A model generated the notes under the pieces. That model was not told the origin of the DNA, did not search any database, and saw nothing but the letters and a program-made list of their open reading frames with translations. DNA of 64,000 nucleotides from Patella vulgata (Eukaryota > Mollusca > Gastropoda > Patellidae): positions 41,125,540 through 41,189,539 of the forward strand of contig NC_065884.2 of assembly GCF_932274485.2 (NCBI RefSeq), written 5' to 3'. How positions within the stretch are numbered: the stretch's first letter is position 1; every line of letters starts with the position of its first letter. Shown here piece by piece: positions 34,935-47,035 of the stretch. Made by a program: the position numbers and the translations under genes.

Positions 34935-35460
34935 AAGATACCGGACTTCGCGGATATATTTTAAGTTTCATCAAAATCAGATAAACGTTCTGACTTCCAG
35001 AAGGTCCAGAACTATTTGGGTATGTGGATCGGCCAATTTGTCGAGCAGTTTCGGTCCGATTTCACGAAATTCGAACTCAACCTTCTTTATGGTTTAACAG
35101 AGATATATTGAAACGAATTTGTTTTTAAATCGGACAAAAATATCGCGCGAGTATCGAAAAGAACCGAGATATTTGGGATATAAATATACGTTTTAAGTTA
35201 TCATCAAAATCGGATGAAAATTGTGACCTCTAGGAAAATACATACTCTTACACTATTTGCGTACATGAAACGACCATTTTGTCGGTCAGTTTCGGTCCAA
35301 TTTTCACGAAACTCGAACTCAACCGTCATTGTGGTGTAAGGGTGACATTTGTAAACGGTGTTGTGAATCGGATAAAAATTGTAATCTCTAGGGGGTCCAC
35401 GAGCTAAGAATGTGAATTTTCGTACAATTAGGGTGTAACAGTGATATATTTGAACGGTTT
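34935..35460 (-). repeat. HINE core of the 326-bp type, reversed
   Basis: In reverse it matches the units of 1-3000, for example the inverses of 'gtttcggtccgatttcacgaaattcgaactcaacc' (35045-35085, seen in parts) and of the 'ttgtacgcaaatag' segment. It abuts the plus-strand HINE at 35461 directly. Confidence 0.65.
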
Positions 35461-36238
35461 TATACGCCCACAATTGCTTGTGAACGCCCTACGGGCTCAA
35501 GTTCATATCCAATTAAAATTTATACATATTGTTTAAGATCATGAGACGATGAATCCAGTTGATTTTCAACGATGTCCGATAGTTACTGCCTAAGTTATGG
35601 CCTTGGTCACTCCTAAAAAATCTTGCGGACGCTCTGGGGGCATTGACTTTATATTTAATACAGTATTTAAGGTTATGAGACGAAGAATTCTATTAATTTT
35701 CGACGATTTCCGATAATTACCGCCAGAGTTAGGCCCTTGAACACTTTGAAATATCCTGTGGAACCTTTTTAGAGGCTAGGTAATATTCGATTGAGTTATG
35801 AGCCTTGATCACTTTGAAATAATTTGTGGAACCTTTAGAGGCTAAGTTAATATTCGATTGATACAGTGTTTAAGGTACACAAAGATGCCTATTGATTTTC
35901 AACGATTTACATGAGACGAAGAAGCTTGTTGATTTTCAAAGATTTCCTATAATTACTGCCATAGTTAAGGCCCTTGATCACTCTAAAAAATCTTGTGGAC
36001 GCACTAGAAGCTAAAGTTGATATCCAATTGACTTTTGTGAGACGAAGAAGCTTATCAATTTTCAATGATTTTCAATAATTATGACAATTGATATTAAATG
36101 TTTTGCATGCTAATTTTTTAAGAACAGGGCAGAGCTAGAAGCCAAATGGGTTGTTACTCGTAGTGTGTTGTAAATCTTTATGCGACAACCCGTGTTGACT
36201 TAGCTGCTCTGGGCGTATGTTTCGTTGTCTGGCAACCT
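35461..36238 (+). mobile_element. HINE/DINE-like element with 150-bp-type core
   Basis: The left end TATACGCCCACAA is at 35461. The right end has GGGCGTATG (36211-36219) and the hairpin GTTGTCTGGCAAC (36224-36236). The core units are of the 'gagacgaagaagc' type, shared with 10850-11510. Confidence 0.7.
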
Positions 36239-36244
36239 ATCTTC

Positions 36245-37700
36245 AATTTTTTTTTATTGTACTTTGTCTACGTAGTGCAAATATATCTTGGGGAATTGAC
36301 CCAGGTATGATTAGGTATGTTATCAAGAATAACAGTGGGTAAACCAAATTACCCTATAACTCTTCTGCCAAACCATCAACACATGTAGACATGAGTGTAG
36401 TGCATAATGCATCACGTACGTACATATTTTATTTATTTAGGCATAAGTGTAGTACACAATGCTTTACGTACGTACATATTTCATAATTAAGAATTGTTGT
36501 TGGCGACCATCAGCATTATATATAGTATTTTAATCTTCAAAATTCATCGGTCTCTCGTAGATATAAAAATGCCATGCGAATGATAGAATGTGCTAGGCTA
36601 GTTAACGTGATACTATTTCACTTTTTCGAGGTTAAGATAGCTGACTAGTCTTCCAGAATTTATTAAAGCGATACATTAACAGTAAATTTTTAATAGAAAT
36701 GATAATACTAAACAGGAATGATGCTTTAATTGACATGCCCATTTAGAAATTGACACAAACCAGAAACTTCCTGTATGATTTGATGTCCTTCCCCGTTTCT
36801 TTGGTACATAATACGTACATCTGGTTGATCTTATTAAATGGACCTATAAATTCTAGAAACTTCTGGATCTACTAGACCATGATGGTTATCATTGTTTACT
36901 GTCTCTCAATCTCCATTTTAACCCGTGAGTTACTTGAAAGTACTAGTTCTATTGATTTTGATTCCGGGTCGGTTCTTCATACTGCGATATGTATGTATAT
37001 GACCATGAACGCGAGATTTCTGGTGTGATTAAGCACTGTGTCAGCAAAGGGTTCATAGATTAGCAAAAAAATCGCTCATTAGCTTCGATATCACGCAATT
37101 GGAGGGTTGTATCGTATGTGTTAGCTGTATTTCTTTATTATATTATATGTTTTATCAAAGTGTTTTTAATGCCGGTCATTGATCAAGGCAAGGTTTTGGG
37201 ACGCCTAAATTCGATTCTAGCAAATTCTATTGATTCGGTGTCTAGGGTGTCAAATTTACTTTGAAGCAAAGCTCATCTATCTCCCCACTTTCTCCAATAT
37301 ATCGATTTGTTTTAGGAAACGGTGATTTGGATAAACACTCTTTGAGGTTATGAATCGATGCAAATTTGTCCTCATCCACTGAACGGTTCTTCTCACTTTT
37401 CACTAATATGACTGTTTATATTCAACGGCTTTTTATATTTACAAAAGCTACTTTTAAAGAAATATTATTGCTCAAGGTGGTTGAAAGACATTCCGTACAC
37501 TTTGTTCCAATTTGAAAATGTCAATCAAGAAGTATGCCCTGAAGGTCGTCATCGAACATTTCTTGTATATAAAATGTCTGTCACCACAGATCTGTTTTCC
37601 TGTATTTGCCGAACATGTTATCATAGCATGTTACAGTCATAGTTATGTTTAGACTTTTTGAATCTGGCGTTCTTATTTAATCAGTACATATGCATATATG
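36245..37700. other. AT-rich region, nothing recognised
   Basis: A short direct repeat pair, 'cacgtacgtacatattt' (36411) and 'ttacgtacgtacatattt' (36463), is the only feature that stands out. Confidence 0.45.
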
Positions 37701-37704
37701 CATA

Positions 37705-38830
37705 TAATTAGGGTTTCACACTGCGTAGCTTGTGTGAGTTTTTGTTATGATTATTATTCTTTTTATTATTATTATTCTTTTTCCATTTTGATTAGATCTC
37801 AGCAAATGATTGTCGCATCGTTACGATTTCTTCGGTTTTTTTCTGGGAAAGTGTGTGTGACTTAGAAGATAAAGCTGTTTTGAACGTTCTGCGACAATGC
37901 GAAATGTCCGAAATCACCGGAGTTGTTGTTTTTAAAAATGTTGCAATTATTTTCACAACAATCGTTAAATTTTATCTTCGCAGATATAAGGCGCCAAATT
38001 TAGAAAATTTAAATTTTTACAAAAAAACCTTTTTTATTTATGAATATTTTTTAGTCGTGTTTTACACAGAATTAAAGAGTCATCTGACTTGAGCAAAGAA
38101 TGTGAATTTTTTTGTCTCAGTAATTTTCCTTGGCCGCCATTGGCTAATTCAGTTTTTCAGTCCTAGATTAATTATTTATTGTTCGATTTGTATAAAACAA
38201 AGTCCATATGCTCAGTTGTCTTAATTGTATTTTTTTTTGTTACCGATAGAGTTATCTGTCGACACAGGAAAGCAAATATTATTTTTTTTAAAACTGATAT
38301 AACTAAAAGAGTATGCCCTTTAAAGGCGCAAAAAGGTGTGAGCTCGTTTGTTTTTTTTTTAATTTCGATTTCATTTTCGAGCAAATTCGATTAAAGGGTG
38401 AAAAAAGGTGTAAAATTGACCTATTTACAACCCATTCAGACTTATCAAATTTTAATATATTTCAACGTAACTTTGACAAACTTGTAGCTATAATCCGTAC
38501 GAAGAAAATGTATGTTAAAATTAGTTTGTAATATAAGCAGTTGCCTAGAAATGGACAATTTTGCATAAGTCTCTGTTTTCGTTATTTTGCCTGTAAAATA
38601 GTCAATTATTATTGGATTTTCATAAAAGGGACACCATTTGATTCAAAAAGCTAGTATGCGTCATATCAAATTGATTAAAATTTAAAATTGACACCGGAAG
38701 TGGCGCCATTTTGTCAAAAACTGCATTTTTAACTTTTAAAATCAATATTTTTTCCAACCAAGAATTATTTAATATTTATTAACAATTTTAACTTTTGGTT
38801 TAAATTCACATATTAATAAAATTCATACGG

Positions 38831-38877
<47 letters not shown>

Positions 38878-39425
38878 AAAAATGTTTCTAACTTGTTCGG
38901 TTGGGGAGAAATAAACAGTTTTCTACAAGTCACTTTTGAAGGTTTTTGGTCCATAAAAGTGTCAATTATTATTCAATTGTCATAAAATTTTCACCGTGTG
39001 ATGCCTAGTCTCCTAGACTATGTTATAAAAATAATTTAACATTTTTAGTATCACCGGAAGTAATGTCATTTTGGCAAAAACTGTATTTTTAGCCTTCAAA
39101 ACAGATATTTTATTCAAATGAGTCTGATTTGTAATGTTTTTAAAATTATGATATTTGATTCCAATCAACAAATAGAATAAACTCATACGATCATACAGAC
39201 TTTATCATTTTCATTATCACCGGAAGTAATGTAATTTTGTCAGGATCATTAACATGTAACAAATGTATAACATGAATTGATTGCTGGATTTGGTGATTCT
39301 GCGTCCATTTTGTTTCATGCGTGCAATGCTTATGTGGAAACCTGTTTAACGTTTTCATTGGTACCGGAAGTGACATAAGTTCAAGGGTAATGTGGCACCC
39401 GTGAAACCCGTCATTACTGCATCGT
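37705..39425 (+). repeat. Composite interspersed repeat with 'caccggaagt' units
   Basis: Begins 'agggtttcac' and ends with 'gtgaaaccc' at about 39397, a short inverse match. It contains repeated blocks 'accggaagtggcgccatttt' (38693), 'accggaagtaatgtcatttt' (39053), a third form at 39221 and a fourth at 39362. A reverse-strand copy of the right half occupies 63385-63930. Non-coding. Confidence 0.55.
38834..38875. repeat. (TA)n microsatellite
   Basis: About 21 uninterrupted AT units. Confidence 0.95.
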
Positions 39426-39629
39426 AGTTCTAGTTCTACATATATTTAAAATTTAATTAATTTCATATATATAACATGACAAAGTTATGGATAATTGAAA
39501 TTTTGACAAAGTGGTTTAATACCGATTGGTCCTATATGGCGGAATACATTTTAAAGTGTAGGCAGTTTTTTTTTTAAATATCTCCATTAACTATATTTTG
39601 GATATAAGAAGCATAAGCATATAGATATA

Positions 39630-41160
39630 TACTATTCAAAAAAAGTAGGGGATATTTGATTTTTAAGTGTTATTAAAGTCACCTAATGAAACTGACGAAG
39701 AAACAAATGACAAAATGAAATGAAGTTCACATTCATCGATTTATTCCAAATGATCGTTAGACTAAGTAAGGCACAGACTGACCATTATAAGGGTAAAATG
39801 ATACCCGGGGTCAAACAGCAAAGTTACCACAGCATCACAACCAAGTCAGTAACGGGTAAATCCTCCTCTGTTTGCCAAACAAGCATTGATCCGACGTGGC
39901 ATACTCCTAATGAGACGTCTAAGGTCATTTTGGTCCAGATTGTCCCATTCCTGTTGCAACGCAGCAGCAAGTTCTTGGACATTGGCAGAACGTTGTTGAC
40001 GTTGACGTAACCTCTGTCCAAGCATGTCCCAGACATGCTCGATGGGGGAGAGGTCGGGACTCAGTGCTGGCCAAGGTAATGTGGTGATGTTCTGTTGTTG
40101 GAGGTAACCTGTAACGATCCTGGCCCTGTGACATCTTGCGTTGTCATCCTGGAAGATGAAACGGCGGCCATGACGTCGTGCGAACGGCACAACATGGACT
40201 GCCAAGATGTTGTCCCGGTAGTACTGGCCTGTAACACGCCCTGCAACAACATGTAAAGCCGTTCTTCCAGCAACAGTGATGCCTCCCCACACCATAACAT
40301 AACCACCCCCAAATCGATCATGTCTGATGACGTTAACGTCTTGGAAGCGCTCGTTTCGACGACGCCACACCCTCCTACGTCTGTCCAAAAAATCAACAGT
40401 GAACCTTGACTCATCTGAAAACATCACATTGCTCCAGCGTCGATTATCCCAGTGTTGACGATCCCTACACCAACGACGTCTTGCTTGAATGTGATGATCT
40501 CTCAAACAAGGGATCACGCGAGGACGTCGGGCGCGAAGGTGACCCCTATGCAGTCGATTCCGAATCGTCTGGCCACTCACTCTCACACCAGTGTCTGTTT
40601 GAAGACGAGCGCTGATCTGATTTGCTGTGATGACACGATTTCTCAAGGCCAAGGTACGGATAAATCGATCCTGGGCTTGAGTTGTCGCCCTTGGTCGACC
40701 TGAGCGTGGTCTGTCCTGTACAGATTGTGTATCACGGTATCTGGACCATAGCCTGCTTATGACAGACTGAGAAACATTCATCGTCCGCGCCACAACCGCC
40801 TGTGTTGTGCCGATCTGTAGCATGCCAAGGGCACGTAACCTTTCATTTTGGGTAAGCCGACGCATATCAAAATTTGTTTTCTGGTCACTAAAACAATTAA
40901 ACTGATGTTTCCACCCTGGAATTCAATGCCACAATGACTGTAACATTCAAAGTCAGAGTCGTGCAAATCTTGGGTTGGACCCCCATGATGATCCCAAGCA
41001 TCACCTGCATTCCATGCGGTAGCTATTGGTGCGTTTGGGCGTCACATGTAACTGGAAATGTTTCTTCTGTTAGGTTCTATAGTGACTTTTTTCGTAGTCA
41101 TTTGCATATTTTAGTATTATGCCCCCAAAATCAAATATCCCCTACTTTTTTTGAATAGTA
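39630..41160 (-). mobile_element. Tc1-type DNA transposon, copy B, apparently complete
   Basis: Same 1,531-bp length, same 34-bp terminal repeats and TA flanks as copy A, in the same orientation 8.6 kb away. Flanking sequence differs from copy A outside the TA, so it is a separate insertion rather than part of a longer segmental duplication. Confidence 0.9.
39846..40865 (-). CDS. Tc1-family transposase, 339 aa (copy B)
   Basis: Same function, domain layout and DD34E triad (D151, D241, E276) as copy A, with an uninterrupted frame from a true ATG. It differs from copy A at four residues: Ser37 (A has Phe), Tyr189 (A has Ser), His205 (A has Arg) and Ser293 (A has Pro). Tyr189 falls in the otherwise strongly conserved GGGSVMVWGG block, so B carries the less usual residue there, while A carries the less usual residue in the helix-turn-helix. 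Each copy may be impaired at a different place; that is inference. Confidence 0.92.
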   Translation of the reverse strand: MRRLTQNERLRALGMLQIGTTQAVVARTMNVSQSVISRLWSRYRDTQSVQDRPRSGRPRATTQAQDRFIRTLALRNRVITANQISARLQTDTGVRVSGQTIRNRLHRGHLRARRPRVIPCLRDHHIQARRRWCRDRQHWDNRRWSNVMFSDESRFTVDFLDRRRRVWRRRNERFQDVNVIRHDRFGGGYVMVWGGITVAGRTALHVVAGRVTGQYYRDNILAVHVVPFARRHGRRFIFQDDNARCHRARIVTGYLQQQNITTLPWPALSPDLSPIEHVWDMLGQRLRQRQQRSANVQELAAALQQEWDNLDQNDLRRLIRSMPRRINACLANRGGFTRY

Positions 41161-41164
41161 TATG

Positions 41165-42050
41165 TTGGTAAGTTTATTTCGTATTGTTTGTGGTTGTATG
41201 ATGCTCATTGGTGATACATGCAAAGGCACGTGCAACCCGTATAATTGAACTAATATCAAATTATATCAGTTACATGACATCTATCACCATTTACTTTTGC
41301 CTGTGGATTTTATAAATAGTTAATCCAGTGTAAGCTTTAATTATTCCCCATCGATCAGTTGTAATTTTGTCAAACGTTCATCAATTATCATAATTTTGCC
41401 ATTTGTATTTATGAAATGATTTACATTTTGGATATTGTATGTAAAATATGCATATCTTTTCCTGTCGGTCAGTTTTTACAATAATGTTGGTGTTATAGAG
41501 TGACAAAAGAATGATCAGAGAAGGACTTTACATAATCCCCAGGTTGAACGTTATTTTGGTCGACTGAATTGTGATGTAGTATTTTAATTATGCCTTCTCA
41601 GACTAGTATTGTAATAGTTATTAACCATATAAGCCCGCTTCCTCTAATTACTTGGCGATCCTGTACGTTTTAAGACTGTTGATTTGATGTAAAATGTACG
41701 TGTAAGCATTGACATCCATAAAACGATTAATTATCCATGTGTGCGTCCATTTTTACAGACGATATCGATAAAGATAAGTAATTTGTCGACTTTCTGTACT
41801 GGAAAATATCCAAGTAACTATACACTCCATCAATTAACTGTGACAACACCGAATTTTCTGTTTAAATAGCACTGAAGGAATTGTGGATCAAATAAAGTAT
41901 CAATTAGAAAAATAAATAATATACATTTTCAAACGTACAGACAAGAGAGTCTGAACTTACCGTTGTTGCTCTAAAGTATTCACTACTACTCTTATTAACA
42001 CAAACCGCCTGTCAAATTCCCTCCTCCAGGCAATTAAGAACAGAACCAAT
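41165..42050. other. AT-rich region, nothing recognised
   Basis: No supported gene or shared repeat. Confidence 0.45.
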
Positions 42051-42054
42051 TTCT

Positions 42055-42441
42055 TCATCGGCAAAAGTTCATCAATATTGCAAAATTTAGAACTGCATAG
42101 TATATACCGTTAATTATTTGACCCTTTTGGAGGTAATCCACCATGAGAACACCCTCAGTATCCCAGAATACGGAGGCCATCACCTTTCCAGCCGATGAAT
42201 CAGTCTTTGCATTTTTTGGGGTCGGCGACGTCACATGTTTCCAATGTTTTGACCGCTCTTTTGTTTCTGGCTGAAAGTGGTGGACCCAAGTTTCATCCAT
42301 AGTAACAATTTGTTTTAGGAAGCGGTCAGGATCAGTTTCAAATAAGGCTAGATTCTCTTCTGACATGATGTGTCTTGAACGCTTTTGATCAGGCGCCAAA
42401 AGCTTTGGCACCCATCGTGCCGAAACCTTTGTCATTTCCAA
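42055..42441 (-). pseudogene. mariner transposase, catalytic part
   Basis: Residues include KVSARWVPKLLAPDQK, then VTMDETWVHHFQPETKE (first catalytic Asp) and GKVMASVFWDTEGVLMVDYL. These are signature blocks of mariner-type (D,D34D) transposases. The later NARPH-type and final Asp blocks were not found, so the C-terminal third is lost. Confidence 0.75.
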
Positions 42442-42620
42442 AGTTTCAGTGATAATAGAATGCTGTCTCGGCCACGCTTGAATTCAGCTGACCACCTTTT
42501 AATTGTGGAATAAGAAGGAGCATCATCTCCTAATGTCTCAACCATATCATGTATGGCTTTCGGTGTTAGACCATTTTTATGCAGATACTTAATCACAGCT
42601 CTCGCCTCGATATGGTTCAT
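42432..42620 (-). pseudogene. mariner transposase, N-terminal helix-turn-helix
   Basis: Starts at a true ATG: MNHIEARAVIKYLHKNGL, then HDMVETLGDDAPSYSTI and KRWSAEFKRGRDS. This is the paired helix-turn-helix head of mariner transposases. The stretch that normally links it to the SARWVP block, about 50 residues, is absent, and the frame changes at the junction (around 42440). Confidence 0.75.
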
Positions 42621-42822
42621 TTTCTGATAACAACAGACCCTACTTGATTGTTATGACCTGTCAAAACCAAACAGTTTAACCGAATGTGATGAAAGTTTGT
42701 GACAGAGCCCAAGAAACATAATAGTGCACATGCAAAACGTGGTATCATTGTGTTGCACGGTTTTCCAATTGAGGCTCACTACTTATCAATCACCCCTCGT
42801 ATCTTTAATCATATACTAGCAG

Positions 42823-43665
42823 GATACCCGGCTTCGCTCGGGGGTCATACCTCCGAAACCGGAAGTGGTAGACTAACGCCACCTGGCCTATGTTACTCCC
42901 CGGTCCGAGCTACCCCTATACCCCAAATTTCAGACTCGGGGCAGACCTAGTGTAGCCGCCAACCCCGAACAGACAGACAGACAGACAGACAAACGACAGT
43001 CACAAATATATATATAGACTAGCAGGATACCCGGCTTCGCTCGGGGATCATAACTCCGAAACTGGAAGTGGTAGACTAACGCCACCTGGCCTATGTTACT
43101 CCCCGGTCCGAGCTACCCCTATACCCCAAATTTCAGACTCGGGGCAGACCTAGTGTAGCCGCCAACCCCGAACAGACCGGCTTCGCTCGGGGGTCATAAT
43201 TTCGAAACCGGAAGTGGTAGACTAACGCCAACTGGCCTATGTTACTCCCCGGTCCGAGCTACCCCTATACCCCAAATTTCAGACTCGGGACAGACTTAGT
43301 GTAGCCGCCAACCCCGAACAGACAGACTTCGCTCGGGGGGTCATAACTCCGAAACCGGAAGTGGTAGACTAACGCCACCTAGCGTATGTTACTCCTCGGT
43401 CCGAGCTACCCCTATACCCCAAATTTCAGACACGGGGCAGACCTAGTGTAGCCTCCAACCCCGAACAGACCGGCTTCGCTCGAGGGGTCATAACTCCGAA
43501 ACCGGAAGTGGTAGACTAACGCCACCTGGCCTATGTTACTCCCCGGTCCGAGCTACCCCTATGCCCTAAATTTCAGACTCGAGGCAGACCTAGTGTAGCC
43601 GCCAACTCCGAACAGACAGACAGACAGACAGACAAACGACAGTCACAAATATATATATAGAAGAT
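42823..43665. repeat. Tandem array of five units, 146-203 bp
   Basis: Units begin with 'ggcttcgctcgg' at 42830, 43033, 43179, 43325 (variant) and 43472. The first spacing is 203 bp and the next three are 146-147 bp. Each unit has 'cggaagtggtagactaacgcc' features and 'cccaaatttcagac'. The first and last units carry a tail of (ACAG)n, 'cgacagtcacaaa' and (TA)n. Such heads and tails resemble 3' parts of RTE-type LINEs or their SINEs, but I cannot assign the family. Confidence 0.85.
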
Positions 43666-43964
43666 AGATAGATAGAGACGGTATTACTGTATGTTGAGGG
43701 GGTGGACGTAATATATTGAATGGGATTCCTAATTAGTTCAAACATGCATACATATTTAATTGATTATCTGCCTATTTTATCACCATAACATCAATACATT
43801 TTATTTGCTTTAATCAGTGCCGTAACGTGAATATTCTTCTCAATCATCTAACTGGATACATGACATGTACAGAAAGAATTTCAAAATTTCAAATATACCA
43901 GTAGCTAGGTCACACTTTCTGATGAACGTCCTTCTCTTTTGCCTACTCTTATTTCGAATTTCTC

Positions 43965-44105
43965 CTGTATGGGGTTCTTTTACGTACATACCAATGTGCA
44001 CCGATTGTGGCCTACTCTTATTTCGAATGGTTTTTACGTGCAAACCAATGTGTACACGGAACCTCGGTTTTTCGTCCCATCCGAACTGCTAGACTTTCTT
44101 AGAAT
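43965..44105 (-). repeat. SINE body fragment
   Basis: Shares 'ttttacgtgcaaaccaatgtgtac' (in parts) and 'cctcggtttttcg' with the SINE at 20030. The segment is partly duplicated (43975-44000 and 44030-44060). A possible tRNA-like head, much decayed, lies at 44400-44478. Confidence 0.5.
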
Positions 44106-44538
44106 TTCAGAAAATTTGTCGAGCTATATAATATGACCTGTATTATGTTGTCTTCAAAAAATACCATAATGGGTTTGTGCAATAACCTTTATCCTAACTG
44201 AGAATACGTGTCGATGTTGGTGTTCACCTTTGAAGATGAATCACGTGATGGGTAGGGGGGCATTTTTATGAACATGATTGGTGTACGAAAAGGGCAGCTG
44301 TTTGTCTAACGCCTTCTGAAACAATTTTCACTGGCCAATTTTTTGCATGGGGAACGTGATCTCAGCCTCGGACCAGGCACTGTTTCTTTGCCAGGCTCAC
44401 TGTCTTTCACTATCTAGGTTTTAATCCCTGAAATTCCTGGTTAGCGAGCAGCACCTTACTAAATGAGCCACCTGAAAATTTTATTTAAAAAAATAGTAAT
44501 TTCGGCTTTTGTTATGAATGTGTTACTTTCAGGAATCG

Positions 44539-44880
44539 TTAAAACCAGAACCCCTTTGTGGTTAATGTGTCCACAAGTTGACTCCCATTTACACTATCGT
44601 CATTGTCAATGTCAATAGTATCTGTACCACTCTGATTAATTGGCTTACCTATTGTACGTTCAATGTCCTTGTTGCTCGTTTTCTCAAATTCCTCACAATA
44701 CGTGATCACTTTATTTAGGAAATCAACATATTTCTCATGTTGCATGGAACATCTAGATTCAGTCTCACATTCTAGGCAACTTCTCGGCACTTTATGTTGT
44801 TCAACGCAACAATTATATTCCTTGTGATCGAAGATAGATCGGCATTCTTCTGTGTTGTCGCAGTCACTTAACTATTATTG
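44539..44880 (-). CDS. Cysteine-rich coding fragment, function unknown
   Basis: A minus-strand frame open for about 110 codons: CDNTEECRSIFDHKEYNCC, then KVPRSCLECETESRCSMQ, then KYVDFLNKVITYCEEFEK and an acidic stretch, IDIDNDDSV, ending at TGFWF-like residues and a stop at about 44540. It has eight or more Cys and several His in the first 50 residues, then a probable amphipathic helix. Composition is unlike the surrounding AT-rich DNA. I do not recognise the family. It could be an exon, a decayed gene or part of a mobile element. There is no clear start codon. Confidence 0.3.
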
Positions 44881-44884
44881 TCGA

Positions 44885-45435
44885 CCATTGTTTCCCATAG
44901 TAGTAAATGATCCGGTTTTATATAATTTGGGTGTTGGCCAATAATATATAACGTAAAAACCGCAAATGGTTTTAACAGGTGTAATCTTTCTTGCAGGGGT
45001 GCATGCACACGCAACAACTTATCAACGGTTCGGATGTATAATCTTGAAGGGCAATTACATTGCTTAGCATAACAAGATCGACCTGAACATGGTCGTGATT
45101 GTTTTGCGATAACCGCTGATTAATAAACAATATCACCAATGTTTTATTTTTTAAGAGGGGGTGGGGGATGATTGGTCTAAAGCGTGCGTTCTAGATCGTA
45201 AAGTCAGCCATAGATTCAAGTATTGTGATACATGTTTAGATCCAGTGAATATTAATAATTTCGTTCCTCAAGGTAACTTACTACTCCAGAACATTGGGTA
45301 GGTAACTAGACCAGCCTGGTGATCAGGTCTCGTAAAATATCTTGAAAAAAGTTTAAATCCATGCAGATTAACTATATATTCTCTTTTTGTCTTAAATTAA
45401 AACCAAAACAAGGGCAATTCGTTATAGGCCTGCGT
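44885..45435. other. No recognised gene
   Basis: AT-rich, with a short G-rich run at 45156-45167. Confidence 0.4.
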
Positions 45436-45439
45436 GCTT

Positions 45440-45765
45440 AGAAACCCAACTAAACAAACTATGCATTTTTGGAAAGCTTAAACCCAAGGGCACAAATTCA
45501 CATAGTTCCAAGCAAAATAGGGTTAGATGAAAATCGTGATAATTGTCAACTAAATGATATAGTTATACTAATAATTCTGAAGTTGACATAAAATTAAATC
45601 GTAACGAAAATACCCGATGTCTTCATCCTCGGCCAGGAATAGTGTATTAAGTCATCTTCAGAAATGTTATAGTATAACTATACAATTTACTTGACAATTA
45701 TAACGATATTCGTCTGCCCTAAATCAAGTTTGTGCAAACATTTTGCTTGGAACTAATCGGAATTA
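45440..45765. repeat. Interspersed repeat copy 2 with an inverted partial copy
   Basis: 45440-45650 matches 21260-21520. 45655-45765 is the reverse complement of the part around 45505-45590: AGTTCCAAGCAAAAT at 45507 and its inverse ATTTTGCTTGGAACT near 45740. The two halves can form a foldback. Confidence 0.6.
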
Positions 45766-45769
45766 GTTC

Positions 45770-46860
45770 AAAAATATGCTCATCTATTTTATAGTGGTCG
45801 TAGATTCTAGTTTGCAATGTGTGTGTGTGGGGGGGGGGGGGGATGTAGTTATAGTTTTCACCCTAGAAATTCTGGTCACAGGCCTATTACGGTAGTTACG
45901 TGTTTCCCAGGATATAGGGCTCACAACTATTATTCAAGTTTTTTATGAGAAAGCAACTCAGTCGCTTCATGGGTAAATTTTTGTGATTTAGCCTACATTC
46001 TCAAAACCCGTGCTCAAATATATTGGAGAATCCGGATTGTACACAAAACACAGAATCGGGTGTTGTGTAATTTTTGAGAATAACCATACAGGAAATAAAA
46101 ATGTTGCCTTGTTTAAGATCAAAATAATGGGAGCTGTTTAATTTACATTCCGTTTCATTTTAAAATAATATTAGCTTTACAATTTGGTAATTAGTATTCT
46201 CTTTCTCTCAATGGTAACCAAATTATCAGGGGTTTATTTTACAGACGGATAACTACGTTAGTCAAAGGGTTTTTTCATCATAAGTACATTCACGATGAAA
46301 ATAAAATCAACTAAATCCATCATTTCCTTTAGTGTAAAGACATTGTAACTTTTATTGCTGGAAGTGATAATGGGAGTTTTCTAGGTGCTTGGTTAGATAT
46401 AAAACCAGATATGTTTGTAGTATCCCCGTGAGTATATTATACCGACAATTCTGAGACTAACTGATAAAATATTCACCTTAAATAAACAGGTTTGACAAGG
46501 GCTAAAGACTCGAACTGTCGGTTTAAATCTTCACAAAGCTAGAATCCATTGTCATATTATAAATTATTGTCTGAAAACATTTTAGTCTTTCATATATCAA
46601 AATCGAGGCATTACGTTCAATTTTCACAGGAATTAATCAATGCAGTCACAAAATCAACCCTTATATTACATAATGTTATCTCTGTAAAAAAAATCTACGA
46701 TTACAATGGGGTTTATATTCTAACCAAATGCCAGCCTGGTAACCCAATATATTTAAGGCTTATCAACCCTCCCCCTTAAGTTGCTGGAAAAGGGGACCTA
46801 ACAGGCACTCGCGTATGTTTTTATTTGAAATGTACATTTTCCACTGTTTGAATTAAAGGT
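45770..46860. other. No recognised gene
   Basis: Holds a (TG)n plus poly-G run at 45820-45842. A short frame at 46549-46779 has no motif. Confidence 0.4.
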
Positions 46861-47035
46861 TTACAACAGTGTTAAAATGGTTTTCTGTGTTGAATTACTG
46901 TATTACACTGAGCTTTAAGGGTGTTTCCACTCTCCATTATATTTTAGTAATATTGGTGGGTGGAATTATTGGTATTTCTAGATGTACAGTAACGTTGAGC
47001 TTTGATTTTTCTTTTGATTTTTCATCTTCAATCAT

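Larger units (their letters stand above)
42055..42690 (-). mobile_element. mariner remnant, internally deleted
   Basis: Minus-strand mariner transposase in two pieces (see the two pseudogene entries). The end of the element on the C-terminal side is not recognisable, and no terminal inverted repeats were identified. Confidence 0.7.

Noticed and set aside
42823-43665. CRISPR-like array
   Set aside because: Units are 146-203 bp without short repeats and unique spacers; eukaryotic tandem array.
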